DNA from: Candidatus Bathyarchaeota archaeon
GTDB lineage: Archaea > Thermoproteota > Bathyarchaeia > Bathyarchaeales > Bathycorpusculaceae
Assembly: GCA_026014485.1 (NCBI GenBank)
Contig: JAOZIE010000020.1
Span: 25,221 to 89,220 of the forward strand
Direction of reading: 5' to 3'
DNA: 64,000 bases
Shown here: one piece after another, positions 1 through 8,450 of the stretch
Layout of the letters: every line of letters starts with the position of its first letter
Position numbering within the stretch: the stretch's first letter is position 1
Notes under the pieces: generated by a model
The model's database searches: none
Seen by the model: the letters and a program-made list of their open reading frames with translations, nothing else
What the model was told of the DNA's origin: nothing
Translations under genes and position numbers: made by a program

Positions 1-1155
1 GAGGCTGCCCATTTTAGTTTTCATAAGATTATGTCGTGAGTAGAAGCATCCTTTCGCCGACGTTGTCGCCAGCGCTTTGAACCTGCCCTTTAACGGAGCC
101 ACAGCCATGCAGGTGTCACACGCGAACTTGCCGCCCGCCGCCTCGATAACTTGAGTGTAGCCGCGTTTGTCTGCCAACTGCTTTGCCGTTCGTGCCGTAG
201 CCACCCACAACTCCGTGTTCGGGTTGACTTTTTTGCCTTTAATTAGCTCCGCGATTTCGGCTATTTCTTTGATGCTGCAGTGGGGGCAGCCAACGCAGAC
301 GAAATCTATGTCGCTGACGGGGTCGTTTATGTTGTCGTAGGCGTTCTGGATATCGCTTTGCTCGATGGTCACGGTGTCTTTGGGCTGCTGAACCGTTTCC
401 GCTGCGGGCGTGATGCCCTTCATGTAGAACAGCGGTTTCGCCCCGTAGGTCACCACCGACGCACAAAAACTCTTCAGCTCGTCTACTTCGGCTTCTTTGA
501 TGCCTGTTATGTAGGAGATTTTGTTTTCTGCCTTTTTACCGACGGCATAGCCTAATGCGCCCCAATCCGACAGCTTTGACAAGTTGGCGTTGACTTGCAC
601 GTGGATGTCGGGCACGCGGTTCTCGTCAAGGTGAAGCCCATAACAGGGGGTTTTGCCCACGAAAGCCGCCGCCAACGCTGAAGGTCCACCTTCACGGTTT
701 GTTTTGGCGCCTAAAACGCTGTTGGCAAACGTCACCGCCGAGCTTTCGGACCATGCGACGTGTTCGCCGTACCGCGGCAGGTTACCGATGAGGTAAGGTG
801 TGCAAGTGCAGCTGACCAGTATGCCCATCTTCGTGAACGCATCTATAACAAGGTTCTGTTTAACAGCAAAGTCTTCGCTGATGCCCAGCGTCTTCCAGTT
901 CTCTAAATCCATGCCCGCAGGATTCAACGTGGTTAAAACGCGTACTTTACCGTCTTTGGCAAGTTCATTGAGGAATTCAAGTCCCGCATCTCCAAGGTTG
1001 TGATAAGACACGCCTGCGACCTGCACGGAGCCGACTTTGATGAGGCTTTCCGCGCCGAAGATGTCACCTAACGCGACGAGAATCTCCATGCTTTTGCGGG
1101 CGGCGTAGCCTTCTTCGCCGTCTAGCATCCGCTGTTCTTCTTTAGTTAATTGCAT
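1..1155 (-). CDS. Phosphomevalonate dehydratase large subunit (aconitase X family), 3' end cut by window
   Basis: The frame is open for 385 codons from ATG at 1155 to the left edge, so only a short C-terminus is missing (family about 400 aa). Visible aconitase X features are GVSYHNLGDAG, LTTLNPAGMDLE, the Cys-rich SCTCTPYL, the substrate/cluster segment WSESSAVTFANSVLGAKT, VGCPHCS, and near the end CDTCMAVAPL and TSAKGCFYS. In archaea this family binds an Fe-S cluster and, with a separate small subunit, dehydrates mevalonate 5-phosphate to trans-anhydromevalonate phosphate. The UbiD-type decarboxylase for the next step lies 8 nt upstream on the same strand, which supports this role over a proline-racemase-linked aconitase X. 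The small subunit is not in the window and may lie beyond the edge. Confidence 0.9.
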   Translation of the reverse strand, partial: MQLTKEEQRMLDGEEGYAARKSMEILVALGDIFGAESLIKVGSVQVAGVSYHNLGDAGLEFLNELAKDGKVRVLTTLNPAGMDLENWKTLGISEDFAVKQNLVIDAFTKMGILVSCTCTPYLIGNLPRYGEHVAWSESSAVTFANSVLGAKTNREGGPSALAAAFVGKTPCYGLHLDENRVPDIHVQVNANLSKLSDWGALGYAVGKKAENKISYITGIKEAEVDELKSFCASVVTYGAKPLFYMKGITPAAETVQQPKDTVTIEQSDIQNAYDNINDPVSDIDFVCVGCPHCSIKEIAEIAELIKGKKVNPNTELWVATARTAKQLADKRGYTQVIEAAGGKFACDTCMAVAPLKGRFKALATTSAKGCFYSRHNLMKTKMGSL

Positions 1156-1163
1156 AGCGGGAA

Positions 1164-2474
1164 TTATAGGAAGTTTTTCAAATCAATCTTTCGGTACTGC
1201 TCCTTCGTGAAGCCCTTACCCGTTGAGGTAGTTGGGGTGGTGGCGTCTAAGCCTGCCTTGGCGGTTGTGGCTTTTTTGCCCTCGGAAAGGTCGCCTGACG
1301 GATCCAGTGAAGAACCCGGCTGATTTGAAAGGATAACCGTGTTTTTGTCGGCTTGGAACCGCGTGGCAATCGCCCATTCCACATCGTGGGGGTCGTAGAT
1401 GTTAATGTCCTCATCCACAACAACGCAGTGCTTAAGCGATTTGTGTCCTTCAAACGTGGCGGCGATGGCTTTTTTGCCGTCGTCTGGGTTCTGCTTGCGG
1501 ATTTGCACAACCGCGTGAAGCCAACTGCATCCCCCAGGCGTGATGTACACGTCTTTGCATTGGCAGACCTTGTTAACTTCGTTGAATATGGTGGGTTCCT
1601 TGGGCATGCCCATGAGGAACTTGTGCTCGTTTCTGCCTGCAAGAATGGTTTGGTAAATGGGTTTTTTCCTGTGCGTGATGCATTTGATTTCGGTGATAGG
1701 CTGCTGCCTAACCTTATCGATTGTTCCCGTCAGGTCCAGGAAGGGTCCCTCGGAGGCTTTCTCCTTGGTGATTTTGCCTTCCAAAACAATTTCGCAGTCT
1801 TTGGGGACCTCAAGGTCCACCGTTTTGCACTTCACAAGCTCTATTTTTTCGAGCACATTTGCCATACCCAGTTCATCGACGCCTTTGGGCAGTGATGTTG
1901 CCGCCGCTAAAAGCACAGCGGTTGAGTTGCCGATACAAAATGCGATTTCAAGTTCGCCGCCTGCCTTCGTGAGTATGGTGTCGGTTCCGCGGCTTTCAAC
2001 TAGTCTGGGAACAAAGTGGTTTTTGTCAAGCAGCATCAAACGGTGGAAGCACATGTTTCGGTTTTTTGTTTCAGGGTCTTTGACGATGGCTACGGCAGAA
2101 TCGATGTATTTGCCTCCGTCTTTCTCCGTATACCGCATAATGGGCAGCTTAGTTAAGTCCACAGTTTCCTCGACGACTTCTTGGCACTCGCCACGCTCCA
2201 CAAGTTCTGGCGCCACAGGGTTTTCAATGGCAGAGGAAAGTTTAGGCAGCAACTGCTCTTTGGTTGTGCCAATTGAACGTGCGATAAGGTCTTTAGACGA
2301 AACAAGCCCCGCCACCACGGGGATGCTGGATTCTTTGACATTTTCGAAAAAGACTGGTTTTTCGCCCATTGCTTCTATGACGCTGGCGATTTCGTACTCG
2401 GTTGAAATCGGCTTGGTGATTCTGGTTAATTCTCCGTTTTTCTGGAGTTGTTCAATAAAGTTTCGGAAGCCCAC
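1164..2474 (-). CDS. UbiD-family decarboxylase, probable anhydromevalonate phosphate decarboxylase
   Basis: 436 aa, typical of the UbiD family. The N-terminal part carries the prenylated-FMN domain (EKDGGKYIDSAVAIVKD, then FHRLMLLDKNH). The middle has the characteristic ELEIAFCIGNSTAVLLAAAT and PKGVDELGMANVLE, and the C-terminal part ends with the FLGMPKEPTI...VDEDINIYDPHDVEWA region. UbiD enzymes need prenyl-FMN made by a UbiX partner, which is not in the window. Position next to aconitase X and near mevalonate kinase argues that it decarboxylates trans-anhydromevalonate phosphate to isopentenyl phosphate, rather than an aromatic acid. Function is inferred from family and context. Confidence 0.88.
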   Translation of the reverse strand: MGFRNFIEQLQKNGELTRITKPISTEYEIASVIEAMGEKPVFFENVKESSIPVVAGLVSSKDLIARSIGTTKEQLLPKLSSAIENPVAPELVERGECQEVVEETVDLTKLPIMRYTEKDGGKYIDSAVAIVKDPETKNRNMCFHRLMLLDKNHFVPRLVESRGTDTILTKAGGELEIAFCIGNSTAVLLAAATSLPKGVDELGMANVLEKIELVKCKTVDLEVPKDCEIVLEGKITKEKASEGPFLDLTGTIDKVRQQPITEIKCITHRKKPIYQTILAGRNEHKFLMGMPKEPTIFNEVNKVCQCKDVYITPGGCSWLHAVVQIRKQNPDDGKKAIAATFEGHKSLKHCVVVDEDINIYDPHDVEWAIATRFQADKNTVILSNQPGSSLDPSGDLSEGKKATTAKAGLDATTPTTSTGKGFTKEQYRKIDLKNFL

Positions 2475-2625
2475 GTAAATTTGCCTCGCTTCACATTAGC
2501 CCGAGTTTCCTAATAAAATAATCGCAATACGCAAGCCCCCTGCCGTCTCTGCCGCTTGGTTCTTGTGCGTTTTGTTCCTTTCTGTTGGTCGCCGAGTGTG
2601 TTTGGATTGACTCTGTTCTTTTTCC

Positions 2626-3075
2626 TTAGGCGGTTGCGTGAGATGGCTGCTTGCTGTCTTGTTGCAGTAGCTTAAGAAGCATACGCTGTTCCCAAACTGT
2701 CATAGTGCCTTCCGTTTCTCTCTTTTTACATAGGCTATTTTTGCTTAGCAAAATCTTGACTGAATCATTAATTTCCTCAATTGTTAAGGGCATGTTGCTT
2801 ACCGTTTGTTTTCCTAGCTCGGTTAAGCTGTAGCTTTTTCCTGACTTGTTTTTGTCGGCGCGTATTTGTTTTTGTTTTTCCAAGCTGTAAAGTTTAGCGT
2901 AGATGGTGCTTGGGACAACTCTTAAGCCAAAATTTTTCGTTACTGCCATCCCTATTTCGTAGGCACTCATAGCATGCTCCTCCAACAGGCGCAGAATAAC
3001 TAAGTCTAAAAACGCTCTGAACATTCTTTCTCCAACATCAGGTTTTAGTTTCACCTCTAAGCACCTCTCTTTCAT
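2626..3075 (-). CDS. PadR-family winged-helix transcriptional regulator
   Basis: 149 aa. Residues about 18-95 form the PadR winged helix: hydrophobic FLDLVILRLLEEH, then SAYEIGMAVTKNFG, VVPSTIYAKLYSLEKQ and SYSLTELGKQ (wing). A C-terminal helical dimerisation tail follows. The annotated ATG at 3075 gives 17 extra residues. An internal ATG at 3024 has a GGAG 7 nt upstream, and a TATA-like GGATATAAC at about 3082-3089 would place transcription start near 3058, so 3024 is a plausible real start. It lies upstream of the UbiD gene in the same direction. Whether it controls the mevalonate genes is unknown. Confidence 0.85.
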   Translation of the reverse strand: MKERCLEVKLKPDVGERMFRAFLDLVILRLLEEHAMSAYEIGMAVTKNFGLRVVPSTIYAKLYSLEKQKQIRADKNKSGKSYSLTELGKQTVSNMPLTIEEINDSVKILLSKNSLCKKRETEGTMTVWEQRMLLKLLQQDSKQPSHATA

Positions 3076-3477
3076 TTTGAGTTATATCCCAAGGCTTAGG
3101 CGAGATTAGCCTGTAGGTTACATTAAAACCTTTGGGGAAGCTCTGCTTTGCGGTTATTTTGTTGAACACGACTGCAGCTGGGGCGTTTTTTCAAAAACAA
3201 GAGGTTTAATCAAAATGCTGACATGTTAATGATGTTTCTAAACAAGAAACCTTTCCTCATAATTTTTCCATATGCGTGTATGCCAAATTGTGCCCTTTTG
3301 GCGTAAGCTGTTGCTGTTTATGGTTTTGTGGTTTTGTGCGAACTGTGACAAGAAAGCTTAAACGCCAAATCCAGTATTGATTGTGGGTAAGTGCCCCTTA
3401 TCTTGTTGAGAGATCATTTCAACTGTTTTAGATTCGGGAGCGCATCAAAGACTATAGTTAAGTGGTAGGTGTAGGAA
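3076..3477. other. Divergent intergenic region between PadR and the beta-CASP gene
   Basis: About 400 bases with no supported gene. It holds a GTTTTT-TC-AAAAAC hairpin (3184-3197) and a GTTTCT-N5-AGAAAC inverted repeat (3234-3250). A possible TATA element, AAGCTTAAACG, sits near 3356 for the rightward gene, and one for PadR near 3085. The inverted repeats could be operators for the PadR protein, which binds such sites in other organisms; that is inference. Confidence 0.4.
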
Positions 3478-4740
3478 CTGAAGATTAGGGTCCTTGGGGC
3501 AGCCAGAGAAGTCGGCGGCTCCTGTGTCGCAGTTGAAACTGACCAATGCAAAGTAGCGTTAGACTACGGCATAAAACTCGACAAACCCACCGACGAATAC
3601 CCAAAAAACTTTGACGCTATCATAATAAGCCACGCCCACCTAGACCACACTGGCAGCCTCGTACGCTTGTCCAAATCCCGAAATAAACAGTACATAGTCG
3701 GTTCCAAAGTCACCCGCGACATCACCGTGGAACTGCTCAAAGACATGGTTAAAATCCAAAACATCAAATCAACCGACTTCGGCTACGACGAATCCGCGGT
3801 TACGAAAGTACGCGACGCTTGGATGCACTACGAGTCCGCTGTCTTGCCGGGCATGTCGGTGGAGTTGTATCCCGCGGGGCACGTTGCAGGCGCAAAAATG
3901 GTTAGCGTTCACTCCGAGGGAAAAACGGTTCTTTATACGGGCGACTTCTGTCTTCACGACACCCAGATACTAAAAGGCTGCAACGTTGACGCGCTGCCAC
4001 AGTCGCCTGACGTTTTGATTTCGGAGTCCACTTACGGCGGAAAAATCAGACCCCCTCGCACGGAACTGATTGACCAATTCCTTCGGCAAGTCTCCAGTAC
4101 GATGAAGGACCGCGGCAACATTTTGGTTCCTGCTTTTGCTTTTCACCGAAGCCAAGAAGTCGCCAAACTAATCGATAGCGCCATTGAAACAGGCGTCTTA
4201 CCGCGGTACAATGCCTATATGATTTCAAATTTGGCCCAAAAAATTAATGGGCACTTTAACGCGAACAAGCAGCTTTTTACGGAGCAAATTCAGCAGCAAG
4301 ACCGCCCCTTTGAGTATAAACACGTAAAATATGTTGAGCGCACAACCGACGTTAAGGAGCCCGCTGTTGCTATTTGTACTTCGGGTTTTGGTCACGCTGG
4401 TGCAAGCCTCAACCTGCTGATGCAGTGGGCTGAAGTTGAAGAAAACGCCGTCATTATAACCTCAGGTTACCTGCCTCCTGACAGTCCCTTAAACCTTGCC
4501 AAAGAGAAAGGTCATTTCAAGGTTAATGGTGAAGCGTTTTCTGTAGAAGCACACTTCAGTAAAATCGAGCTTTCGGGGCATGCCGACCAGCAGGAACTCA
4601 CTGAACTGGTTAGCAGGTTGAAGCCAAAGAAGACGCTTCTTATGCACGGCGACTTAGACCAAGCAGAAGCGCTTTCCAAAGAAATCTCCAAAATAACCGA
4701 GGTCTGCATTCCAGAAAAAGGCGAACCTTTGTCCGTTTAA
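3478..4740 (+). CDS. Beta-CASP metallo-beta-lactamase ribonuclease (aCPSF2-like)
   Basis: About 420 aa if translated from CTG at 3478. The metal site motif SHAHLDHTG lies upstream of the first TTG (3667), so that start is too late. Further motifs: PAGHVAGAKM, YTGDFCLHD (Asp ligand), SESTYGG (beta-CASP motif A), LVPAFAFHRSQE, LSGHADQ (motif B) and LLMHGD (motif C). There is no N-terminal KH domain, so it fits aCPSF2-type exo/endonucleases rather than aCPSF1. The protein would begin LKIRVLGAAREVGGSC, matching the usual family N-terminus, and AGGTG lies 8 nt before the CTG. An in-frame stop at 3472 leaves no ATG, GTG or TTG in range, so the start is CTG or there is a sequence error. Confidence 0.9.
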   Translation: MKIRVLGAAREVGGSCVAVETDQCKVALDYGIKLDKPTDEYPKNFDAIIISHAHLDHTGSLVRLSKSRNKQYIVGSKVTRDITVELLKDMVKIQNIKSTDFGYDESAVTKVRDAWMHYESAVLPGMSVELYPAGHVAGAKMVSVHSEGKTVLYTGDFCLHDTQILKGCNVDALPQSPDVLISESTYGGKIRPPRTELIDQFLRQVSSTMKDRGNILVPAFAFHRSQEVAKLIDSAIETGVLPRYNAYMISNLAQKINGHFNANKQLFTEQIQQQDRPFEYKHVKYVERTTDVKEPAVAICTSGFGHAGASLNLLMQWAEVEENAVIITSGYLPPDSPLNLAKEKGHFKVNGEAFSVEAHFSKIELSGHADQQELTELVSRLKPKKTLLMHGDLDQAEALSKEISKITEVCIPEKGEPLSV

Positions 4741-4752
4741 AAAAGAGTTGTT

Positions 4753-4771
4753 GGTGCCGTTTTTAAGGCAC
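4753..4771. terminator. Hairpin between convergent genes
   Basis: GTGCC at 4754-4758 pairs with GGCAC at 4767-4771 around a T-rich loop, inside the 37-nt gap between two convergent genes. T-runs lie in the loop and just downstream (4783-4787). A shared bidirectional terminator is the likely role. Confidence 0.4.
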
Positions 4772-4777
4772 ACCGTT

Positions 4778-5719
4778 TCACTGTTTTTGGACGCCTACTT
4801 TGGTTCGGAGAACTTGAAAGCCTTCTTTTTCCATGGCTGAGGCAACTTTCTCCTGCAGCTCCACACCCGGCGTCAAAGCGACCATGCAGCCTCCGCCACC
4901 GCCGCCCGTAAGCTTCGCGCCTAACGCGCCCTCTTTTCGGGCTATATCCACCAATAAGTCGAGTTCTTTGCTGGAAACTTCGATGCCTTGTAGGATGGTG
5001 TGATTTTCGTTCATGAGTTCGCCTACTTTTTTGAGGTCGCCTGCTTCGAGGGCTTTTCTGCCTTCTACCGCGATTTCTCCTACGCGCTCGAATAGGGGGT
5101 TGTATTTCTGTGGGTTCTGTTTTTTGCGTTCGGCGACGCCTTCCACCATGGCTTTGGTGTTGGCGACTTTGCCTGTGCTGCCGATGACGATTTCCACGGG
5201 TTCAATTATGCCGAGTCTTTCAACGAAATCTGGTCCGCCCTGAAGGTTTTTCCTAAACCACATCAATCCGCCGTACGTCGCCGCCGTGTTGTCAATGCCT
5301 GAAGGGTTGCCCGCATACGCCTTCTCCGCCTCGTAGGCTACAGCGTTTATTTTTTCGTCTGGTAAGTCTAAACTGAACTCTTCAGTTATCGCTCTGGCTA
5401 TGGCAACGCTGCTTGCCGCCGACGCGCCAAGACCGCTGAAACCCGGCAGGTTCCCGCCTATCCAGATGCTCATCGCCGTATCCGCCGGCATATCCATGGC
5501 TTTAAGCATGCGCTGAATGGATTCGATTTGCTGAAGCCTCTTCTCTTCAGCGTAACCTTTGGAGCCTTTCCGCTCATCGTTTATTGTTATGCCCTGCACG
5601 GTTTTTTTGACTTCAGCATCGGTTTTTGCGTCTGTTGCGGAGACAACTCCGGGAACGCCGTGGACGACAAAGTGTTCGCCGAACAGGATTACTTTTCCAT
5701 AGCCTGAACCTTTACCCAT
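4778..5719 (-). CDS. mvk: Mevalonate kinase
   Basis: GHMP kinase, 313 aa from ATG at 5719. Motif 1 is [16 protein letters not shown], the ATP loop is [17 protein letters not shown], substrate segment [13 protein letters not shown], and motif 3 is [14 protein letters not shown]. It phosphorylates mevalonate to mevalonate 5-phosphate, the substrate of the dehydratase encoded at 1-1155. The open frame extends to GTG at 5752, but GGGG 10 nt before ATG 5719 and the family N-terminus favour 5719. It is divergent from the small Lrp-like gene and convergent with the beta-CASP gene. Confidence 0.95.
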   Translation of the reverse strand: MGKGSGYGKVILFGEHFVVHGVPGVVSATDAKTDAEVKKTVQGITINDERKGSKGYAEEKRLQQIESIQRMLKAMDMPADTAMSIWIGGNLPGFSGLGASAASSVAIARAITEEFSLDLPDEKINAVAYEAEKAYAGNPSGIDNTAATYGGLMWFRKNLQGGPDFVERLGIIEPVEIVIGSTGKVANTKAMVEGVAERKKQNPQKYNPLFERVGEIAVEGRKALEAGDLKKVGELMNENHTILQGIEVSSKELDLLVDIARKEGALGAKLTGGGGGGCMVALTPGVELQEKVASAMEKEGFQVLRTKVGVQKQ

Positions 5720-5922
5720 ATCTTTTATCCCCAAAGAAGTTAGGTAGTGCACCGTGTAAATAAAAATGTTCGTAAAAAAACGCTAATCTTGATTTCTGCG
5801 GCTTCGTTGAACTTGGATAGTTGCAATTTATTGGTCTGTTAGGTGTTCTGGATAATGTGAAATCTCGGTCTTTGTTGTTGAATTAAAAACAACACTGACA
5901 AATACTAGACCTTACATTGTTT

Positions 5923-6174
5923 ATGTTGAGGGCGATTGATGTGCCTAAAGCCCTTGTGTGTTTAACCACCGACCTCAATTCTACGGAAGAGGTGCTTAGA
6001 AAACTTCGGGCATGTGAAGGCGTAGAAGAAGCCTACATGGTCTACGGTATCTACGATATTGTCGCAAAAGTGAATGGTGAAAGTGTTGATGACCTAAGAA
6101 AGGTCTTAAACGAGGAAGTCATGGGCGCAGGCAAAGTCCAGAAAACACTTGCCATGGTAGTCGCCGCAGAATAA
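5923..6174 (+). CDS. Stand-alone Lrp/AsnC ligand-binding (RAM) domain protein
   Basis: About 83 aa consisting only of the alpha/beta RAM fold: ALVCLTTDLNSTEEVLRKL, GVEEAYMVYGIYDIVAKV (the conserved turn that binds effector in Lrp proteins), and a closing strand VQKTLAMVVA. There is no helix-turn-helix, as in archaeal SraM-type proteins that assemble into rings and may modulate full-length Lrp regulators by sensing amino acids. ATG at 5923 is preferred over the in-frame TTG at 5917. Ligand unknown. Confidence 0.85.
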   Translation: MLRAIDVPKALVCLTTDLNSTEEVLRKLRACEGVEEAYMVYGIYDIVAKVNGESVDDLRKVLNEEVMGAGKVQKTLAMVVAAE

Positions 6175-6360
6175 GCTTTGATTGCTAATTGCAGCTTTGG
6201 GGGCAATGAGCGACGTTTAGATGCTCGACTTCCCCTCTTTTTCTTTCTGTTACACACGATTTTTTTTTAAGAAAATCCTTTTCAGGTGAAAGCGACGTTT
6301 TTCGCCAGTTTGGCAACGCCGACCGATAGTTTGGTTAAAACTTTGGGAAAAAGTCAGGGT

Positions 6361-6474
6361 TTAATTGGCTTTATTTGTGATTGTGCTTTTTTTGGATAGT
6401 TTGTAATGCAGAAACGAGGCACCAAGAGAAACTGCCCCAAATGCTGCCAGCATTATTGAGGTGGCGTCAATCAT
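6361..6474 (-). CDS. 37-aa single-membrane-helix peptide (second gene of a micro-operon)
   Basis: ATG at 6474, stop at 6361. The peptide is MIDATSIMLAAFGAVSLGAS followed by FLHYKLSKKSTITNKAN: one predicted membrane helix and a basic tail. GGAGGAGT lies 6-13 nt before the ATG, an excellent ribosome site, and overlaps the end of the upstream peptide gene, which suggests coupled translation. No function recognised. The strong ribosome site, promoter upstream and tight spacing make it more than a chance ORF. Confidence 0.55.
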   Translation of the reverse strand: MIDATSIMLAAFGAVSLGASFLHYKLSKKSTITNKAN

Positions 6475-6479
6475 TGTCT

Positions 6480-6569
6480 TTACTCCTCCTCTTCTAACGC
6501 TGCCGACATCCAATCGGTTCCTGTTTTTTCGACGTATTCACGTATTCTGCAAATCATTTCTGTTGTCAT
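6480..6569 (-). CDS. 29-aa acidic peptide (first gene of a micro-operon)
   Basis: ATG at 6569, TAA at 6480. It begins MTTEMICRIREYVEKTGT and ends in a run of glutamates (ALEEEE). GGAGAT lies 9-14 nt upstream of the ATG and a TATA element about 50 nt upstream. The Glu run is encoded by GAA GAG GAG GAG, which doubles as the ribosome site for the next peptide at 6474; low complexity at the end may therefore reflect that role. Function unknown. Confidence 0.5.
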   Translation of the reverse strand: MTTEMICRIREYVEKTGTDWMSAALEEEE

Positions 6570-6613
6570 TTTTTATCTATCTCCATTTTTTCTATACCCT
6601 TACTACTGTCCAC

Positions 6614-6629
6614 GGGAATATAAACTTGG
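6614..6629 (-). promoter_or_regulatory. TATA-box promoter for the peptide micro-operon
   Basis: On the minus strand CCAAGTTTATATTCCC. The TATA core at 6617-6624 is about 50 nt upstream of the ATG at 6569, giving a short leader with the GGAGAT site. Confidence 0.5.
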
Positions 6630-6701
6630 TTAAGATTTGTTCATAATTATTAAGAAAAACTGGATAAATGGTGGGTGAATAATGGTTTATGTGGACACGT
6701 G

Positions 6702-6944
6702 CTATTCGCCTAGGCGCTCTAAATAGTCCAAGAACTCCTTGAGTTCCTGCTCATTCATGTTAGTTATCGAGTTGCGTTCCGCCTTGATGTACTTCTGCAG
6801 CGACGATAAGCATTCTTTTGCATGCACGTTTCTTTTCACGGTTTGAATCTGTTCGCGCTCAATTTTTATTCTGTAGAGTGTGGCAAGGAATGTGGCGAGA
6901 ACAACAAGCGTGTTGGTGATGATTACTATCACAGTGTAGTCCAT
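6702..6944 (-). CDS. Small membrane protein with N-terminal helix and coiled-coil tail
   Basis: 80 aa from ATG at 6944 (the frame also has TTG at 6947). Residues about 4-24 form one membrane helix (TVIVIITNTLVVLATFLATL). The rest is charged and helical, ending ELKEFLDYLERLGE. GAGGGTGT lies 6-13 nt before the ATG. The layout suggests a membrane-anchored cytosolic helix. Family not recognised. Confidence 0.55.
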   Translation of the reverse strand: MDYTVIVIITNTLVVLATFLATLYRIKIEREQIQTVKRNVHAKECLSSLQKYIKAERNSITNMNEQELKEFLDYLERLGE

Positions 6945-7110
6945 CAATTACACCCTCAAGCCCAATTAAATCACCCGTACTATTAGAAAACCCCTATTTA
7001 GATTAAACCGCCTACCGCAAGCACGCCCAATCTTCCCCCTCCAATAAACGCAGAAAGCAGCCTGCTTAGATAACCTAAACGCCGCTTGACAGTCGGTTCG
7101 TTCTTGGACG

Positions 7111-8139
7111 TTACAGGTTGCTGAAAACTGAATCGTACACATCATAGCAGATTGGATTTCTCACGAAGGAGGTATCTGTTGTGTTGAGGTTATATAGCGC
7201 GTATTCCCAGCCGTCGTTGACTGCCCCCGTGCGGGGAAAACAAAGCTGATAGAACGCGCAGATGTTAGGTTCAGCCATGTAGTTTTCCGCTATCGTTTTG
7301 ACTCTGTCCTCATACCAGCATGGAAATTCGTTAATGTGAATTGGTTTGCCGAGTTTATATGACCACTCAGAGAGTTCCTCCAACGCATCGTTGAATCGTG
7401 TTTCGCTTTCTTCGTCATATCCGCTCAGAGGGCTTGTACGGTCAACCCACACGTTAACCCCTACATAATCAGAGTAGTCCCTCCAAAAAGGCACAATATC
7501 ATCCTCTAAGGTCACGTTTTCAGGGAACCCCAAAAAGCTTTCCCAAAACTCCGTTGCCATGCCAAACTCTGTTGAAAAGTTGACCCAACTGCATTTCTCC
7601 TTAAAAATGGTGTATTCCTTTTTGAGCACTTCTTGGGCTAGATACTTGTTGGAAAAATGGTGATAAGGCTCGTTGTATCCTGTAAAAAGCACAACATTGC
7701 TGTATTGACTAAACACATCAGCCAACGCGGTAAAATACTCCCCCATAAACGAATCTGAAAAGCAAGCAGTACTGTTCAAAACGTAGTTGCCGCCCTTTTC
7801 TTCGGGCAACAGATAACCATATTTGTCGGGGAACAGGTACGAGACTTGCACGTCGATTTTGTAGTCGGGGAACGCAGGCAGCCAGCTGGTCATGTTGGCA
7901 ACCACTTGGTCTATGGCTTTTGTAGTGTTATCCTCAAGCTTGAAAACCAAAACTAGACCTTCCACATTGCCCAAGTCGTTGAGCATGGCGTGAACAACGT
8001 CAAAGGGATAGTTCGTGTGGACTACAACCCACACATCAGGTTCAACGGCTAACGCGTTATCATTTGACAAAGGCGCAAACACCGCAATTAAAATCACTAC
8101 AAACAGAAGAAGGGGAAACACCACTTTTTTAAAACGCAT
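7111..8139 (-). CDS. Secreted TIM-barrel glycosidase-like protein (clan GH-A features)
   Basis: 342 aa. Residues 1-30 are a signal peptide or membrane anchor (FKKVVFPLLLFVVILIAVFA). The body looks like a (beta/alpha)8 glycosidase: VVLFTGYNEPYHHF contains the Asn-Glu-Pro acid/base motif of GH-A enzymes, and GKPIHINEFPCWYED provides a second glutamate at the expected late-strand nucleophile position. VGVNVWVDR is a typical preceding strand. There is no stalk or C-terminal anchor. I cannot assign a GH family or substrate. It is monocistronic, with GGGTG upstream of the ATG and a TATA-like ACATATAAC near 8185. Confidence 0.6.
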   Translation of the reverse strand: MRFKKVVFPLLLFVVILIAVFAPLSNDNALAVEPDVWVVVHTNYPFDVVHAMLNDLGNVEGLVLVFKLEDNTTKAIDQVVANMTSWLPAFPDYKIDVQVSYLFPDKYGYLLPEEKGGNYVLNSTACFSDSFMGEYFTALADVFSQYSNVVLFTGYNEPYHHFSNKYLAQEVLKKEYTIFKEKCSWVNFSTEFGMATEFWESFLGFPENVTLEDDIVPFWRDYSDYVGVNVWVDRTSPLSGYDEESETRFNDALEELSEWSYKLGKPIHINEFPCWYEDRVKTIAENYMAEPNICAFYQLCFPRTGAVNDGWEYALYNLNTTDTSFVRNPICYDVYDSVFSNL

Positions 8140-8450
8140 TAGCCTACAACACCCTTCTCAACCAAGCCAGCCTCAACCTTGTTAGTTATATGTGTAAGTC
8201 TATGGAATTGCCTGAAATAAGCCTTACCGCATCGCCGTTTTGCTTTTCTCAAAATGAACCCGACCAAATATGTTTACACGTTCTGGCAACCAAGCTCCAA
8301 ATCTTGGATCAGACGCCTCTGAAGACTTCCGTTCACAGGAGAGTCTCCGTTAAGTCGGTTTTTCTCTGATTGATTGGATTGACGATTAACATCTCAAATT
8401 CATAAGTTTTTATTTGCTTAATTTCAACTTCAGATAGTCTGTTCAGGGTT
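8140..8450. promoter_or_regulatory. Divergent promoter region before the signalling locus
   Basis: No supported gene in 311 bases. A leftward TATA-like element lies near 8183-8195. A rightward T-rich element, AAGTTTTTATTTGC, lies near 8404-8417, about 35-45 nt before the TTG at 8451. Confidence 0.35.

Noticed and set aside
1657-2478. Long plus-strand ORF opposite the UbiD gene
   Set aside because: It is a shadow of a clearly conserved decarboxylase on the other strand, with no protein motif of its own.
6461-6646. Plus-strand ORF across the micro-operon
   Set aside because: No ribosome site; composition is low-complexity Phe/Leu, and the minus-strand peptides have far better signals.
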